In this document: positions 53,808 to 62,443 of the stretch, piece after piece
Layout: every line of letters begins with the position of its first letter
Numbering within the stretch: position 1 is the first letter of the stretch
Source: UBA1422 sp963676385
GTDB lineage: Bacteria > Bacillota > Clostridia > Peptostreptococcales > Anaerovoracaceae
DNA: 64,000 nt
Assembly: GCA_963676385.2 (NCBI GenBank)
Contig: CAXXMM010000006.1
Span: forward strand, 248,001-312,000
Direction: 5' to 3'
The notes under the pieces: generated by a model
The model's input: the letters and a program-made list of their open reading frames with translations, nothing else
Database searches by the model: none
What the model was told of the DNA's origin: nothing
Translations under genes and position numbers: made by a program

Positions 53808-56120
53808 TTAATCTTCCATTACGTTGACGGTTTCTCCCTCTTCCGCGGCGCGGATTTCCACCCGCCTGATCTTGCCGCTGATGGTCTTTGGCAAGGTTTC
53901 CACAAACTCAATGACTCTGGGATATTTGTAAGGTGCGGTATGGCTCTTCACATAATTTTGAATTTCCTTTTTTAGGATATCGCTGGGGGCATAGCCTTTG
54001 GACAGCACAATGGTGGCCTTCACCAGTTGCCCCCGCTCTCCTTCCAAATCCGGGGTTCCCGTAACGGCGCATTCCAAAACGCAAGGGATTTCCATGAGCA
54101 CACTTTCCACTTCGAAAGGTCCAATTCGGTATCCGGAGGATTTAATAATATCGTCGGTTCGTCCTACGTACCAGAAGTATCCGTCTTCGTCCTGCCAAGC
54201 CATGTCTCCGGTGTGATAATAGTCATCATACCAAACTTCATCGGTGCGCTCCTGATCTCGGTAATATCCATAGAATAATCCTTGGGCATGTCCATGTTTG
54301 GTGGATACTACAATTTCACCGACTTCACCCGGATTCACAGGCAGTCCGTCCCCACCAAGAAGGGTAATATCGTATCCGGGGGTGGGTTTTCCCATGGCCC
54401 CGGGCTTGGTTTCCGCTCCCAACAAATTGGCGATGGTCAAGGTGGTTTCTGTTTGTCCAAACCCTTCCATAATCTTCAGGCCGGTGGCTTGAAGAATTTG
54501 GTTGTACACCTCAGGGTTTAAGGCCTCCCCGGCGGTGGTAACGTATCTCAAGGAAGACAGGTCGTATTTGCTCAAATCTTCCTTAATAAAGAAACGGAAC
54601 ATGGTAGGAGGTGCGCAGAAGGTAGTAATGTTATATTTCTTAAACATGGGCAACAAATCCACCGGGTTGAATCGTTCAAAATCACAGGTGAATACTGCAG
54701 CCTCACAAAGCCATTGTCCATACAGTTTGCCCCAAACCGCTTTGCCCCATCCGGTGTCGGAAATGGTAAAGTGGATGCCGTCTTCCTGAACATTATGCCA
54801 CCATTTAGCGGTGACCAAGTGTCCTAAGGCATAGCAATAGCTATGCTGAGCGATTTTGGGAAACCCTGTGGTTCCGGAGGTAAAGAACATCAGCATTGGA
54901 TCATCTTTGTAGGTTTCAACCCGCTCCAATTGATCCGACTCTTTGAGGATTTCTTCATCAAAGTTGCTCCACCCTTTCCGTGTCCCATTGGCCATACTAA
55001 AAATCTTAAGATCCGGGAAGGAGATGCTGGCTTCTTCAGCCATTTCCGCCGCATTGCCGTATCCGGTGCAGATGACTGCGGAAACCCCGGCCGCTTTGAA
55101 CCGATATTCAAAGTCCTTCACCGCCAGTTGATCAGTTGCCGGAATGGCAATGGCCCCCAGCTTATGCAATGCCACCATGGTATACCAGAACTGATAATGC
55201 CTTCGCAATACAATCAGTACCCGATCTCCTTTTTTAATGCCCATTCTACGGAAATAGTTGGCGGTTTGGTTGGACCGCTTTTCCATTTCTCCAAAGGTGA
55301 TTCGACGTTCTTCATCTGTGGATGAAACCCAAAGCATAGCCAGTTTATCCGGATTTTTGGCAGCTACTGCATCCACACAGTCGTATCCAAAATTAAAGTT
55401 GTCAGGAATATCAAAGTCAATATCCTTCAAGTAATTGTTCTCGTCCAGGGTCTCTTTTACATATTTTTTGTACACTCTGGTATCCGGCTTGCGAACCCGC
55501 TTGGTTTGGGCCTTTTCATGAACATAATCCGGCACAAAGTCAGCGTGGTCCACTAAGTCCCCTTGAATGACCACGGACAGAAATTTACAGTCGTTGCCTC
55601 CTAGAGCAATCATGCCGTGTTTTTTGCTGCCATCATAAAACAGGCTATCACCCGGTTTTAAGACTTCAATATGTTCCTCAATCTGGAACTTCAGAATGCC
55701 ATCCAAAATATAGTTGAATTCCTGCCCTGCATGGTGAGTCAACTCAATTGGATTGTTTTCCAAATCTCTACTATATTTGGCAGTAACCACAAAAGGTTCC
55801 GCCAGCCGATCCCGAAGCAAATAGGCTAGATGGTCATATTCAAAGCCTTCTCTTCGCTTAATGGGCATCCCTTCCCCGGCCCGGGAAAGAGTATAACTGG
55901 TTAGTCTGGGTTCTTCCCCTGTAACCAACTCGGCCAAGTCGATTTTGAATTTCTTGGCGCAATTATACAAAAAGGTGAAACCGATATCTCCAAGGCCATT
56001 TTCAATGGCCAGGTATTCAGCCACAGTGGTGTCGGTGGTCTTTGCCATTTCCTCCACGGAAATGCCCAGTTCTTCTCTCATGTCTTTGAGACGTTGTAAG
56101 GTGGCAGATGATACTGTCAT
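53808..56120 (-). CDS. Fusion protein: XRE helix-turn-helix, cupin and AMP-forming acyl-CoA synthetase
   Basis: This unbroken 770-residue frame joins a regulator to an enzyme. Residues about 5-65 are an XRE helix-turn-helix (LGISVEEMAKTTDTTVAEYLAIENG). Residues about 125-190 are a cupin (THHAGQEFNYILDG, LKPGDSLFYDGSKKHG). Residues about 245-770 are an acyl-CoA synthetase: SGTTGFPK (415-422), YHTGDMAWQDEDGYFWYVGRTDD, and PKTISGKIRR near the end. XRE-cupin and ligase genes are usually separate neighbours; here they are fused. It is the last gene of the branched-chain operon, 12 bp after another ligase. It probably activates a branched-chain or related acid; whether the XRE part still binds DNA is open. 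Confidence 0.9.
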   Translation of the reverse strand: MTVSSATLQRLKDMREELGISVEEMAKTTDTTVAEYLAIENGLGDIGFTFLYNCAKKFKIDLAELVTGEEPRLTSYTLSRAGEGMPIKRREGFEYDHLAYLLRDRLAEPFVVTAKYSRDLENNPIELTHHAGQEFNYILDGILKFQIEEHIEVLKPGDSLFYDGSKKHGMIALGGNDCKFLSVVIQGDLVDHADFVPDYVHEKAQTKRVRKPDTRVYKKYVKETLDENNYLKDIDFDIPDNFNFGYDCVDAVAAKNPDKLAMLWVSSTDEERRITFGEMEKRSNQTANYFRRMGIKKGDRVLIVLRRHYQFWYTMVALHKLGAIAIPATDQLAVKDFEYRFKAAGVSAVICTGYGNAAEMAEEASISFPDLKIFSMANGTRKGWSNFDEEILKESDQLERVETYKDDPMLMFFTSGTTGFPKIAQHSYCYALGHLVTAKWWHNVQEDGIHFTISDTGWGKAVWGKLYGQWLCEAAVFTCDFERFNPVDLLPMFKKYNITTFCAPPTMFRFFIKEDLSKYDLSSLRYVTTAGEALNPEVYNQILQATGLKIMEGFGQTETTLTIANLLGAETKPGAMGKPTPGYDITLLGGDGLPVNPGEVGEIVVSTKHGHAQGLFYGYYRDQERTDEVWYDDYYHTGDMAWQDEDGYFWYVGRTDDIIKSSGYRIGPFEVESVLMEIPCVLECAVTGTPDLEGERGQLVKATIVLSKGYAPSDILKKEIQNYVKSHTAPYKYPRVIEFVETLPKTISGKIRRVEIRAAEEGETVNVMED

Positions 56121-56132
56121 AGGTTTCCTCCT

Positions 56133-57791
56133 TTATGCCGTTTCGATTTTTGCTTCATCGGTCAGATTGAGAGTCTCAATGGCCTGTTCCCGAAGCAAGA
56201 ATTTTTGGATTTTGCCGCTGGCGGTTGTTGGGAATTCCGATACGAAAATAACGTATCTAGGTGCCTTGTGTCGTGCCATGTTGTCACTGACAAACTTGCT
56301 GATTTCTTCCCCGGTAATATCTGCTTGGTTCTTTGGAATGACAAAGGCGCAGACTTCTTCCCCGTACTTTCGGGAGGGGACTCCAACAACGGATACATCC
56401 CGTACTGCCGGATGACGATAAATCTGATCTTCGATTTCCTTGGGGAAAAGATTCTCACCACCACGAATGATGGTGTCTTTGATTCGTCCGGTCACCTTGT
56501 AGTATCCGTCTTCATCTTCTACCGCCAAATCCCCTGTATGAAGCCACCCATCTCGGTCAATGGCCGCAGCCGTGGCATCAGGATTTTTGTAGTACCCTCT
56601 CATCACATTGTAGCCCCGAACGCAGAATTCTCCGGAAACTCCGGGGGCCACTTGGTTGCCGTGTTCGTCAATAATCTTGGTTTCCATATTCGGCAGCGCC
56701 CGGCCAACCGTGTGAACCCGCTTTTCAATGGTGTCTTCCACCGTGGTCTGGGTGCAGCCGGGAGACGCCTCAGTCTGTCCGAATACAATGGTGATATCCT
56801 TCATGTTCATCTTTTCCACCACATCCTGCATCACCTTAATGGGGCAAGGAGATCCGGCCATAATTCCGGTTCGCAAAGATGAATAATCGTAAGCATCAAA
56901 ATCACGATGCTCCAAAATGCCTATGAACATAGTAGGCACGCCGTGTACCGCTGTGCATCGTTCATACTCTATGGTATGCATAACCTTCATCGGAGTATAC
57001 CAAAGAAGGGGCAACATAGTGGTCCCATGGGAAACCGATGCCATAATAGCCAGAACCAGTCCAAAACAGTGGAAAAACGGTACCGGAATACAAAGTCTGT
57101 CCTCTTCAGTAAACTTCATACAATCTCCAATGGCAGTCCCGTTATTCACTAAATTTTTGTGGGTCAGCATGACCCCTTTGGGAAATCCTGTGGTACCGGA
57201 GGTGTATTGCATATTCACTACATCATCAGGATGGCAAGCGTCTTTGGCTGCCTGATATTCATTTTCGGAAATCAGAATGCCAAAGTGTTTGATCTCATTC
57301 CAGTGATACATGCCGGTATAATAATTGTCAAAGGAAATCACCGCCTTCAAATGAGGCAGGGTGTCAGATTCCAGTTTTCCTTTTTCGCAATGCCTAAGCT
57401 CGGGACAAACCTGATAAATAATCTTTTCGCAATCCACATCTTTAATGCCGTCGCAGATAAACAAAGCCTTGCTGTCCGATTGTTTCAGCAAATACTCCAG
57501 CTCTGCGGCCTTGTAATTTGTATTGACCGTTACCAGCACAACACCGATTTTAGCCGTGGCAAAAAGCAACACAAGCCACTGAGGATAGTTGGTGGCCCAA
57601 ACTGCCACATGATCCCCTTTCTTGAAACCCATGCCCAAAAGTCCCCGGGCAATCCGGTCCACTTTCACATTGAGCTCATAATAGGTTTTGTCGTACTTCA
57701 TTTCGATGTACTTTACCGCCTGATGCATAGGATATTTTTGTACAGTTTCCTCAAACATCTGGCCGACGGTGATGTGTCTGACTTCGCTCAT
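56133..57791 (-). CDS. AMP-dependent acyl-CoA synthetase
   Basis: The 552-residue ligase has TSGTTGFPKGVMLTHKN (about residues 193-209), GQTEASPGCTQTT, the HTGDLAVEDEDGYYKVTGR core, and the lysine of the C-terminal lid in TTASGKIQKF. It resembles medium/long-chain and fatty acyl-CoA synthetases of the FadD/AcsM type. It stands 18 bp after the branched-chain transaminase gene and 12 bp before the XRE fusion ligase, so it probably activates or, in reverse, processes branched-chain or aromatic acids produced by the operon. Confidence 0.92.
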   Translation of the reverse strand: MSEVRHITVGQMFEETVQKYPMHQAVKYIEMKYDKTYYELNVKVDRIARGLLGMGFKKGDHVAVWATNYPQWLVLLFATAKIGVVLVTVNTNYKAAELEYLLKQSDSKALFICDGIKDVDCEKIIYQVCPELRHCEKGKLESDTLPHLKAVISFDNYYTGMYHWNEIKHFGILISENEYQAAKDACHPDDVVNMQYTSGTTGFPKGVMLTHKNLVNNGTAIGDCMKFTEEDRLCIPVPFFHCFGLVLAIMASVSHGTTMLPLLWYTPMKVMHTIEYERCTAVHGVPTMFIGILEHRDFDAYDYSSLRTGIMAGSPCPIKVMQDVVEKMNMKDITIVFGQTEASPGCTQTTVEDTIEKRVHTVGRALPNMETKIIDEHGNQVAPGVSGEFCVRGYNVMRGYYKNPDATAAAIDRDGWLHTGDLAVEDEDGYYKVTGRIKDTIIRGGENLFPKEIEDQIYRHPAVRDVSVVGVPSRKYGEEVCAFVIPKNQADITGEEISKFVSDNMARHKAPRYVIFVSEFPTTASGKIQKFLLREQAIETLNLTDEAKIETA

Positions 57792-57809
57792 ATACTTTCT
57801 CCTTTAAAT

Positions 57810-58880
57810 TTATTTAACTTCCACCGTCCAGTGCATGGTGTCCGGTTGTTTGCCGGTCTGCATGCCATAAAGGGTGTCATACATATCCTGAGAAATAGGA
57901 CCTACCTGGTTGTGATTAATTTCAACGCATTCATCGTTGTAGCACAAAACCCCAACCGGGCTGATAACCGCAGCGGTACCCGATGCAAAGACTTCCGTCA
58001 GCCTGCCGGATCTTGCCGCAGCATAAACATCGTCAATTAACAATTTGCGTTCTGAAACGGCAATGCCTTTCTGTCGCAACAATTGAATCACAGAATTTCG
58101 AGTTATGCCGGGAAGGATGGTGCCTTCCAAGGGTGCCGTGATTACTTCTCCATCAATAACAAAGAAAGCATTAGAGGTGCCGATTTCTTCAACATACTTC
58201 CGATGGATTCCATCCAACCACAGGATTTGATCATAACCTTTTTCTCCCGCCTCCACCTGAGCTTTCAGGCTGGCCGCATAGTTTCCTCCACATTTGATTT
58301 CCCCGGTGCCACCGATGGCTGCACGAACATATTTGTTTTCCACGTAAATCTTTGTGGGTTTCAGACCGCTGGGATAATAGGGACCAACGGGGCTTAATAT
58401 GATGATAAACTTATAGTGGTTAGAGGGTCGCACCCCTACAAAAGGCTCGTCGGCGATGATAAAGGGACGAATGTACAAAGAAGAGTTTTCTTTGGAGGGA
58501 ACCCAGTCTGCATCTATAGCAACCAGCGCCTTTACCGCCTCCACATAAAGTTCTTCATCCATGGTGGGAATACAAAGTCGCTCCGAAGTACGGTTGCTGC
58601 GTCTGGCATTCATATCCGGTCGGAATAGCAGAATTCTGCCATCTTCTGTTCGGTAAGCCTTCATTCCCTCAAACATTACCTGCGCATAATGGAAGCATAC
58701 CGTGGCAGGATCCAAAGACAAAGGACCGTATGGTACAATTCGTCCATCATGCCATCCTTTTTCCGGTGCCCAGTCCATGATAAACATATGGTCTGAAAAA
58801 TCCACGCCAAACTTTAGGTGTTCTTCATCAGGTTTCGCTTTGGGATTGGTAGTTTTTGTGATACTAAACTCTGCTTTCAT
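57810..58880 (-). CDS. ilvE: Branched-chain amino acid aminotransferase
   Basis: The 356-residue class IV PLP enzyme has the substrate-site segments FEGMKAYR (near residue 71) and the PLP lysine in GGNYAASLKAQ (about 200-210), followed by EIGTSNAFFVI and GTILPGITRNSV. Size and motifs fit the longer BCAT group found in Firmicutes and eukaryotes. It deaminates valine, leucine and isoleucine to 2-oxoacids for the Vor-type oxidoreductase in the same operon. It lies 73 bp after the P-loop gene. Confidence 0.95.
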   Translation of the reverse strand: MKAEFSITKTTNPKAKPDEEHLKFGVDFSDHMFIMDWAPEKGWHDGRIVPYGPLSLDPATVCFHYAQVMFEGMKAYRTEDGRILLFRPDMNARRSNRTSERLCIPTMDEELYVEAVKALVAIDADWVPSKENSSLYIRPFIIADEPFVGVRPSNHYKFIIILSPVGPYYPSGLKPTKIYVENKYVRAAIGGTGEIKCGGNYAASLKAQVEAGEKGYDQILWLDGIHRKYVEEIGTSNAFFVIDGEVITAPLEGTILPGITRNSVIQLLRQKGIAVSERKLLIDDVYAAARSGRLTEVFASGTAAVISPVGVLCYNDECVEINHNQVGPISQDMYDTLYGMQTGKQPDTMHWTVEVK

Positions 58881-58953
58881 TGTTGATTCCTCCTTTGGAA
58901 TTCTCCGGCAGTGCCGGGAAATGTTTGTTGGGAAATGACCCCCGGGAAATATT

Positions 58954-59724
58954 TTATCGTTCCAGCCACGATGGCCGCATGTACAATTTTAAGGGATAAG
59001 GTTTGATGTCCACTTCTCGTTTTTCTGCTTCCTCCAGCAAAGGTTTCACCATGTTTGCCCTACAACTGTCAAACAACAGGGGAATTCCTGTGGCATCGCT
59101 GATTTCTGCGCAAAGCAAATGCCCTTTCATAATGTCCTCTACTGTGGTTTCCACCAGCAGGTGGGTGTTGTTAATCATCCCTAAAAAGGGAATACCGGTT
59201 TCTAAGATAATGCTGTTAATGTGGTCCACTACCCCTCGGAAGTTATCAGTTTCCGGCCGATTGGCATTGACCACACAAATCATCTGGCAATCCGCTTTGA
59301 GCAGGTAGGGCTTAAATTGATTGAGGACCATGGCCCCGGTGTTGTTGCCTCCCACATCCAAAATAGCCCTGCATCTTCTGTTTTGAAGGGGTGCCATAAT
59401 TCTAGGTGAGATAGCAGGTAAATCCTCCGTGATATCCATCTCAAATGAATTGCTGATAACGTCAATATCATTTTTCACAAAAAGACTTTTTCTTTCTCGA
59501 CTTCGGAAATAGGGGTTGGCGATGTCCAAATCGCAAATGGTCACTTTATTGTAAGGAAGAATATCCTCCGGAAATTGTTCCTCCCATCGAAGACGGTCCA
59601 ACCGGGTTTTGGCATCCAACGCCAGATTGACTGCCAACTCGGTTTTTCCACTGCCGTAGTGTCCCACCAAAGCGGTCACCCGAGTGAGCAAGTCTATAAT
59701 TCTATCGGTATTGGAATTATTCAT
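58954..59724 (-). CDS. P-loop nucleotide-binding protein of unknown function in the Vor operon
   Basis: The 256-residue protein has a clear P-loop, GHYGSGKTELAVN (about residues 21-33), and an IFDLDIANPYFRSRE-like segment (here CDLDIANPYFRSRE) typical of MinD/CobQ/NTPase proteins. Later LDVGGNNTGA and VVNANRPETDNF fit a deviant Walker group. It overlaps the gamma-subunit gene by 8 bp. Similar proteins occur next to 2-oxoacid:ferredoxin oxidoreductase genes in other clostridia, but I know of no assigned role; maturation or metal/cofactor delivery to the complex is a guess. Confidence 0.75.
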   Translation of the reverse strand: MNNSNTDRIIDLLTRVTALVGHYGSGKTELAVNLALDAKTRLDRLRWEEQFPEDILPYNKVTICDLDIANPYFRSRERKSLFVKNDIDVISNSFEMDITEDLPAISPRIMAPLQNRRCRAILDVGGNNTGAMVLNQFKPYLLKADCQMICVVNANRPETDNFRGVVDHINSIILETGIPFLGMINNTHLLVETTVEDIMKGHLLCAEISDATGIPLLFDSCRANMVKPLLEEAEKREVDIKPYPLKLYMRPSWLER

Positions 59725-60262
59725 TTTGATTCTCTTTCCAATAGTTGACTGCCCGTAAGTTCAGTTCAACCAATTTAGCCTTTCGACCTTTAAAGTTTTC
59801 TCGGAAAACTTCCTCAATTCCGGAAAAACCTACCACCTTTGAGGATCCAATCAATGCCCCAAGCATAACCACATTGGCCACCTTTTCGTTGCCCAGTTGG
59901 TCCCGGGCAATGGAGTTACAGTCCACATAGATGGCGTGGACATCGGTTCTCTCCACTTTTTTCTTGATAATTCCCGAATTAACTATGATGGTACCTCCGG
60001 GAACAACCATTTCAGTGAATTTATCCAAGGAATTCCCATTCATGGCCAACAGAACATCCACTTGGGTCACAATAGGAGACGCAATGGGTTTGTTGGAAAT
60101 CACCACGGTGCAGTTGGCGGTGCCGCCCCTCATCTCCGGTCCGTAGGCCGGCATCCAAGAAACGTCTCTTCCCTCCAACATGGCAGTATAGGCCAACATC
60201 TGTCCGATGAGCAAAATGCCTTGGCCACCAAATCCAGCTATAAATATTCTTTTCGTCGACAT
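59717..60262 (-). CDS. 2-oxoacid:ferredoxin oxidoreductase (Vor-type), gamma subunit
   Basis: The 181-residue subunit has the GFGGQGILLIGQMLAYTA start (about residues 9-26), SWMPAYGPEMRGGTANC, and a typical gamma-subunit core. It works with the beta, alpha and ferredoxin-like subunits encoded just upstream. It begins 1 bp after the beta-subunit stop. Confidence 0.92.
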   Translation of the reverse strand: MSTKRIFIAGFGGQGILLIGQMLAYTAMLEGRDVSWMPAYGPEMRGGTANCTVVISNKPIASPIVTQVDVLLAMNGNSLDKFTEMVVPGGTIIVNSGIIKKKVERTDVHAIYVDCNSIARDQLGNEKVANVVMLGALIGSSKVVGFSGIEEVFRENFKGRKAKLVELNLRAVNYWKENQNE

Positions 60263-61009
60263 TTACTTCACCTCTTTGGGACATTTGAATTTTTGTAACG
60301 GGTAATAAGGGATCATGGCATCTTCCATCCACTGAAGTGCCTTGACCGGGGGCAATCCCCAGTTCACAGGGCAGGAAGACAATAGTTCCACAAAAGCAAA
60401 ACCCAGTCCTTTTTCCTGAACCTCAAAGGCTCTGGCAATGGCTTTTTTGGCCGCCCGCACTTTGGAGGGACTGTTTAAGGCAACCCGTTCCACATACACA
60501 GCGCCATCAATAGTAGCAATCATTTCTGCCACACGAAGGGGCATCCCCGCGTCTTCCACCTTTCGGCCTTCTTGAGCCGTGGTGGCTTTCTGTCCGATTA
60601 AGGTAGTCGGAGCCATTTGTCCTCCGGTCATACCGTAAATGGCATTGTTAATAAAGAAGGTACAAATCTTTTCCCCTCGATGAGCCGCATGAATGACTTC
60701 ACCGGTTCCAATAGAAGCCAAATCTCCGTCTCCTTGGTAGGTGAAAATCAAGTTTCCGGGATGAACCCGTTTAATGGCAGATGCCACTGCCGGTGCACGG
60801 CCATGGGCGGCTTCTATCATATCCACATTCATATATCGATGGGCAACAATGGAACACCCTACCGGAGAAATCCCAATGGCGTCTCCCAGTCGGCCGGATT
60901 CCTCCAGCACCTCCATAATCAGTCGGTGAGCAATGCCGTGGGTGCAACCCGGGCAATAATGAAGTTCCATTTCCCGCATAGCAGGGGTTTTTTCAAATAC
61001 CGTCTTCAT
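60263..61009 (-). CDS. 2-oxoacid:ferredoxin oxidoreductase (Vor-type), beta (TPP-binding) subunit
   Basis: The 248-residue subunit has ELHYCPGCTHGIAHRL (about residues 15-30), GDGDLASIGTGEVIHAA with the thiamine pyrophosphate GDG motif (about 93-109), and NNAIYGMTGGQMAPTT. These fit the beta subunit of branched-chain 2-ketoacid ferredoxin oxidoreductases. It shares one base with the alpha-subunit stop and abuts the gamma gene. Confidence 0.93.
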   Translation of the reverse strand: MKTVFEKTPAMREMELHYCPGCTHGIAHRLIMEVLEESGRLGDAIGISPVGCSIVAHRYMNVDMIEAAHGRAPAVASAIKRVHPGNLIFTYQGDGDLASIGTGEVIHAAHRGEKICTFFINNAIYGMTGGQMAPTTLIGQKATTAQEGRKVEDAGMPLRVAEMIATIDGAVYVERVALNSPSKVRAAKKAIARAFEVQEKGLGFAFVELLSSCPVNWGLPPVKALQWMEDAMIPYYPLQKFKCPKEVK

Positions 61010-62193
61010 TATTTCACCTCCTTTTGTTGAATACAGTCATAGCCACAGTCGGAACAGGAAGGGGTGATGACGCCGGTTTTGTTGTACAAGGCTTCCGCCT
61101 CTTGGGTAATTTCATCGGGAGTCAACAGGATTCCTGCCACCCGCCCGATTAATTCAACAGGAAGTTTCCCCAGAAGTCCCAGTTTCACATCCTGAATCAA
61201 TTGTCCTCTGGATAATTCCGCACTGATGACCAGTTTTGCGTTGGGCGCCTTTGCTTCAATTTCATCAAAAGCGGCATAGGGGAACGGCCAAAGAGTTTTT
61301 GGTCTGATTAGGCCGGCTTTAATCCCTTTTTGGGCCAACTGATCTATGGATTCCCGAACGATGCGGGCGGTGGTGCCAAACGCTGTGAACACCAAATCTG
61401 CATCCTCCAGATTGTAAGTTTCGTATTCGGGCAGTTCTTTCTCGGCCTTAATGTATTTCTTCCATAGTTCGTTACTGAACTCTTCAAAAGCATATTGATC
61501 CAACCACACAGAATTAATGGCATTTCGCTCCCGCTTATTCTTGTGACCGGTGAGAGCCCAAGGTTTGGCTTTGGCAATGTCATCTCCCATAATCGGCTTT
61601 CTGGCCGGCGGGATGGTGACAGGTTCCATCATTTGGCCCAACATGCCGTCGGCCAAAATCATCACAGGGTTTCGGTATTCATCTGCCACGTCATAGGCTT
61701 TGCCTATCATATCCATGGCTTCCTGTATGCTTTCCGGGGCGTAGACGATGATGTGGTAGTCTCCGTTGCCGCCGCCACGGGTGGCCTGGAAGTAGTCGGC
61801 CTGGGCAGGCTGAATGGCGCCGATGCCGGGGCCGGCCCGCATGACGTTAATCACCACCATGGGGGCCTGAATGTTGGCCAACCCGGAGAGTCCCTCTTGC
61901 ATGAGGGCGACACCCGGTGAAGAAGACGAGGTCAGAACACGCCCTCCTGCGGCGGCGGCTCCATAACACATATTAATCGAAGCCAACTCGCTTTCTGCCT
62001 GGATAAAGGATCCTCCTACTTTGGGAAGTTCCCGAGACATATATTCTGTAATTTCATTTTGGGGTGTGATGGGATAGCCGAAGTAATATCGGCATCCGGC
62101 ACGAATAGCCGCCAGGGCCAGTGCCTCATTGCCCTTCATTAGTTTTCTTTCCAGCTTCTTGTCGGTAGCACCTGCTGGTTTTTGGTCCGTCAT
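61009..62193 (-). CDS. 2-oxoacid:ferredoxin oxidoreductase (Vor-type), alpha subunit
   Basis: The 394-residue subunit has GCRYYFGYPITPQNEI (about residues 34-49), AESELASINMCYGAAAAG, and SSSSPGVALMQEG, the alpha-subunit pyrimidine-binding region. The C-terminal domain has GLIRPKTLWPFP. I chose ATG 62193, with GGAGGAGG upstream and the ferredoxin stop two bases before; the longer open frame lies inside the ferredoxin gene. With BCAT in the operon, 2-ketoisovalerate and related acids are the likely substrates, giving acyl-CoA and reduced ferredoxin. Confidence 0.92.
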   Translation of the reverse strand: MTDQKPAGATDKKLERKLMKGNEALALAAIRAGCRYYFGYPITPQNEITEYMSRELPKVGGSFIQAESELASINMCYGAAAAGGRVLTSSSSPGVALMQEGLSGLANIQAPMVVINVMRAGPGIGAIQPAQADYFQATRGGGNGDYHIIVYAPESIQEAMDMIGKAYDVADEYRNPVMILADGMLGQMMEPVTIPPARKPIMGDDIAKAKPWALTGHKNKRERNAINSVWLDQYAFEEFSNELWKKYIKAEKELPEYETYNLEDADLVFTAFGTTARIVRESIDQLAQKGIKAGLIRPKTLWPFPYAAFDEIEAKAPNAKLVISAELSRGQLIQDVKLGLLGKLPVELIGRVAGILLTPDEITQEAEALYNKTGVITPSCSDCGYDCIQQKEVK

Positions 62194-62194
62194 G

Positions 62195-62416
62195 CTAGTC
62201 CTCCTCCTTATATACGCTGATGACCCCATCGGGGCACATGACTGCACAACTGCCACAGGCAATACACTGATTCATGTCGATGCAACGAATGGGATGATAG
62301 TCTTTTTTATTGACCACGTTAACGTCAATTTCCAAAATCTTTGCCGGGCAGGCGGCTACACAGAGTTCGCAGCCCTTGCATTTGTCAATTTCAAATTTTA
62401 GGATACCTTTTGCCAT
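62195..62416 (-). CDS. Vor-type ferredoxin-like (delta) subunit, 2x[4Fe-4S]
   Basis: The 73-residue protein has two clusters, CKGCELCVAACP (about residues 13-24) and CIACGSCAVMCP (about 51-62), the standard pattern of the delta subunit. It leads the Vor genes with its own RBS and ends two bases before the alpha-subunit ATG. It passes electrons to free ferredoxin. Confidence 0.94.
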   Translation of the reverse strand: MAKGILKFEIDKCKGCELCVAACPAKILEIDVNVVNKKDYHPIRCIDMNQCIACGSCAVMCPDGVISVYKEED

Positions 62417-62443
62417 TGTCTTTCCTTCCTATTCCATAGCCAT

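Noticed and set aside
57159..58040. Plus-strand open frame of 293 codons
   Set aside because: It is a shadow of the acyl-CoA synthetase and ilvE genes on the opposite strand, lacking an RBS.
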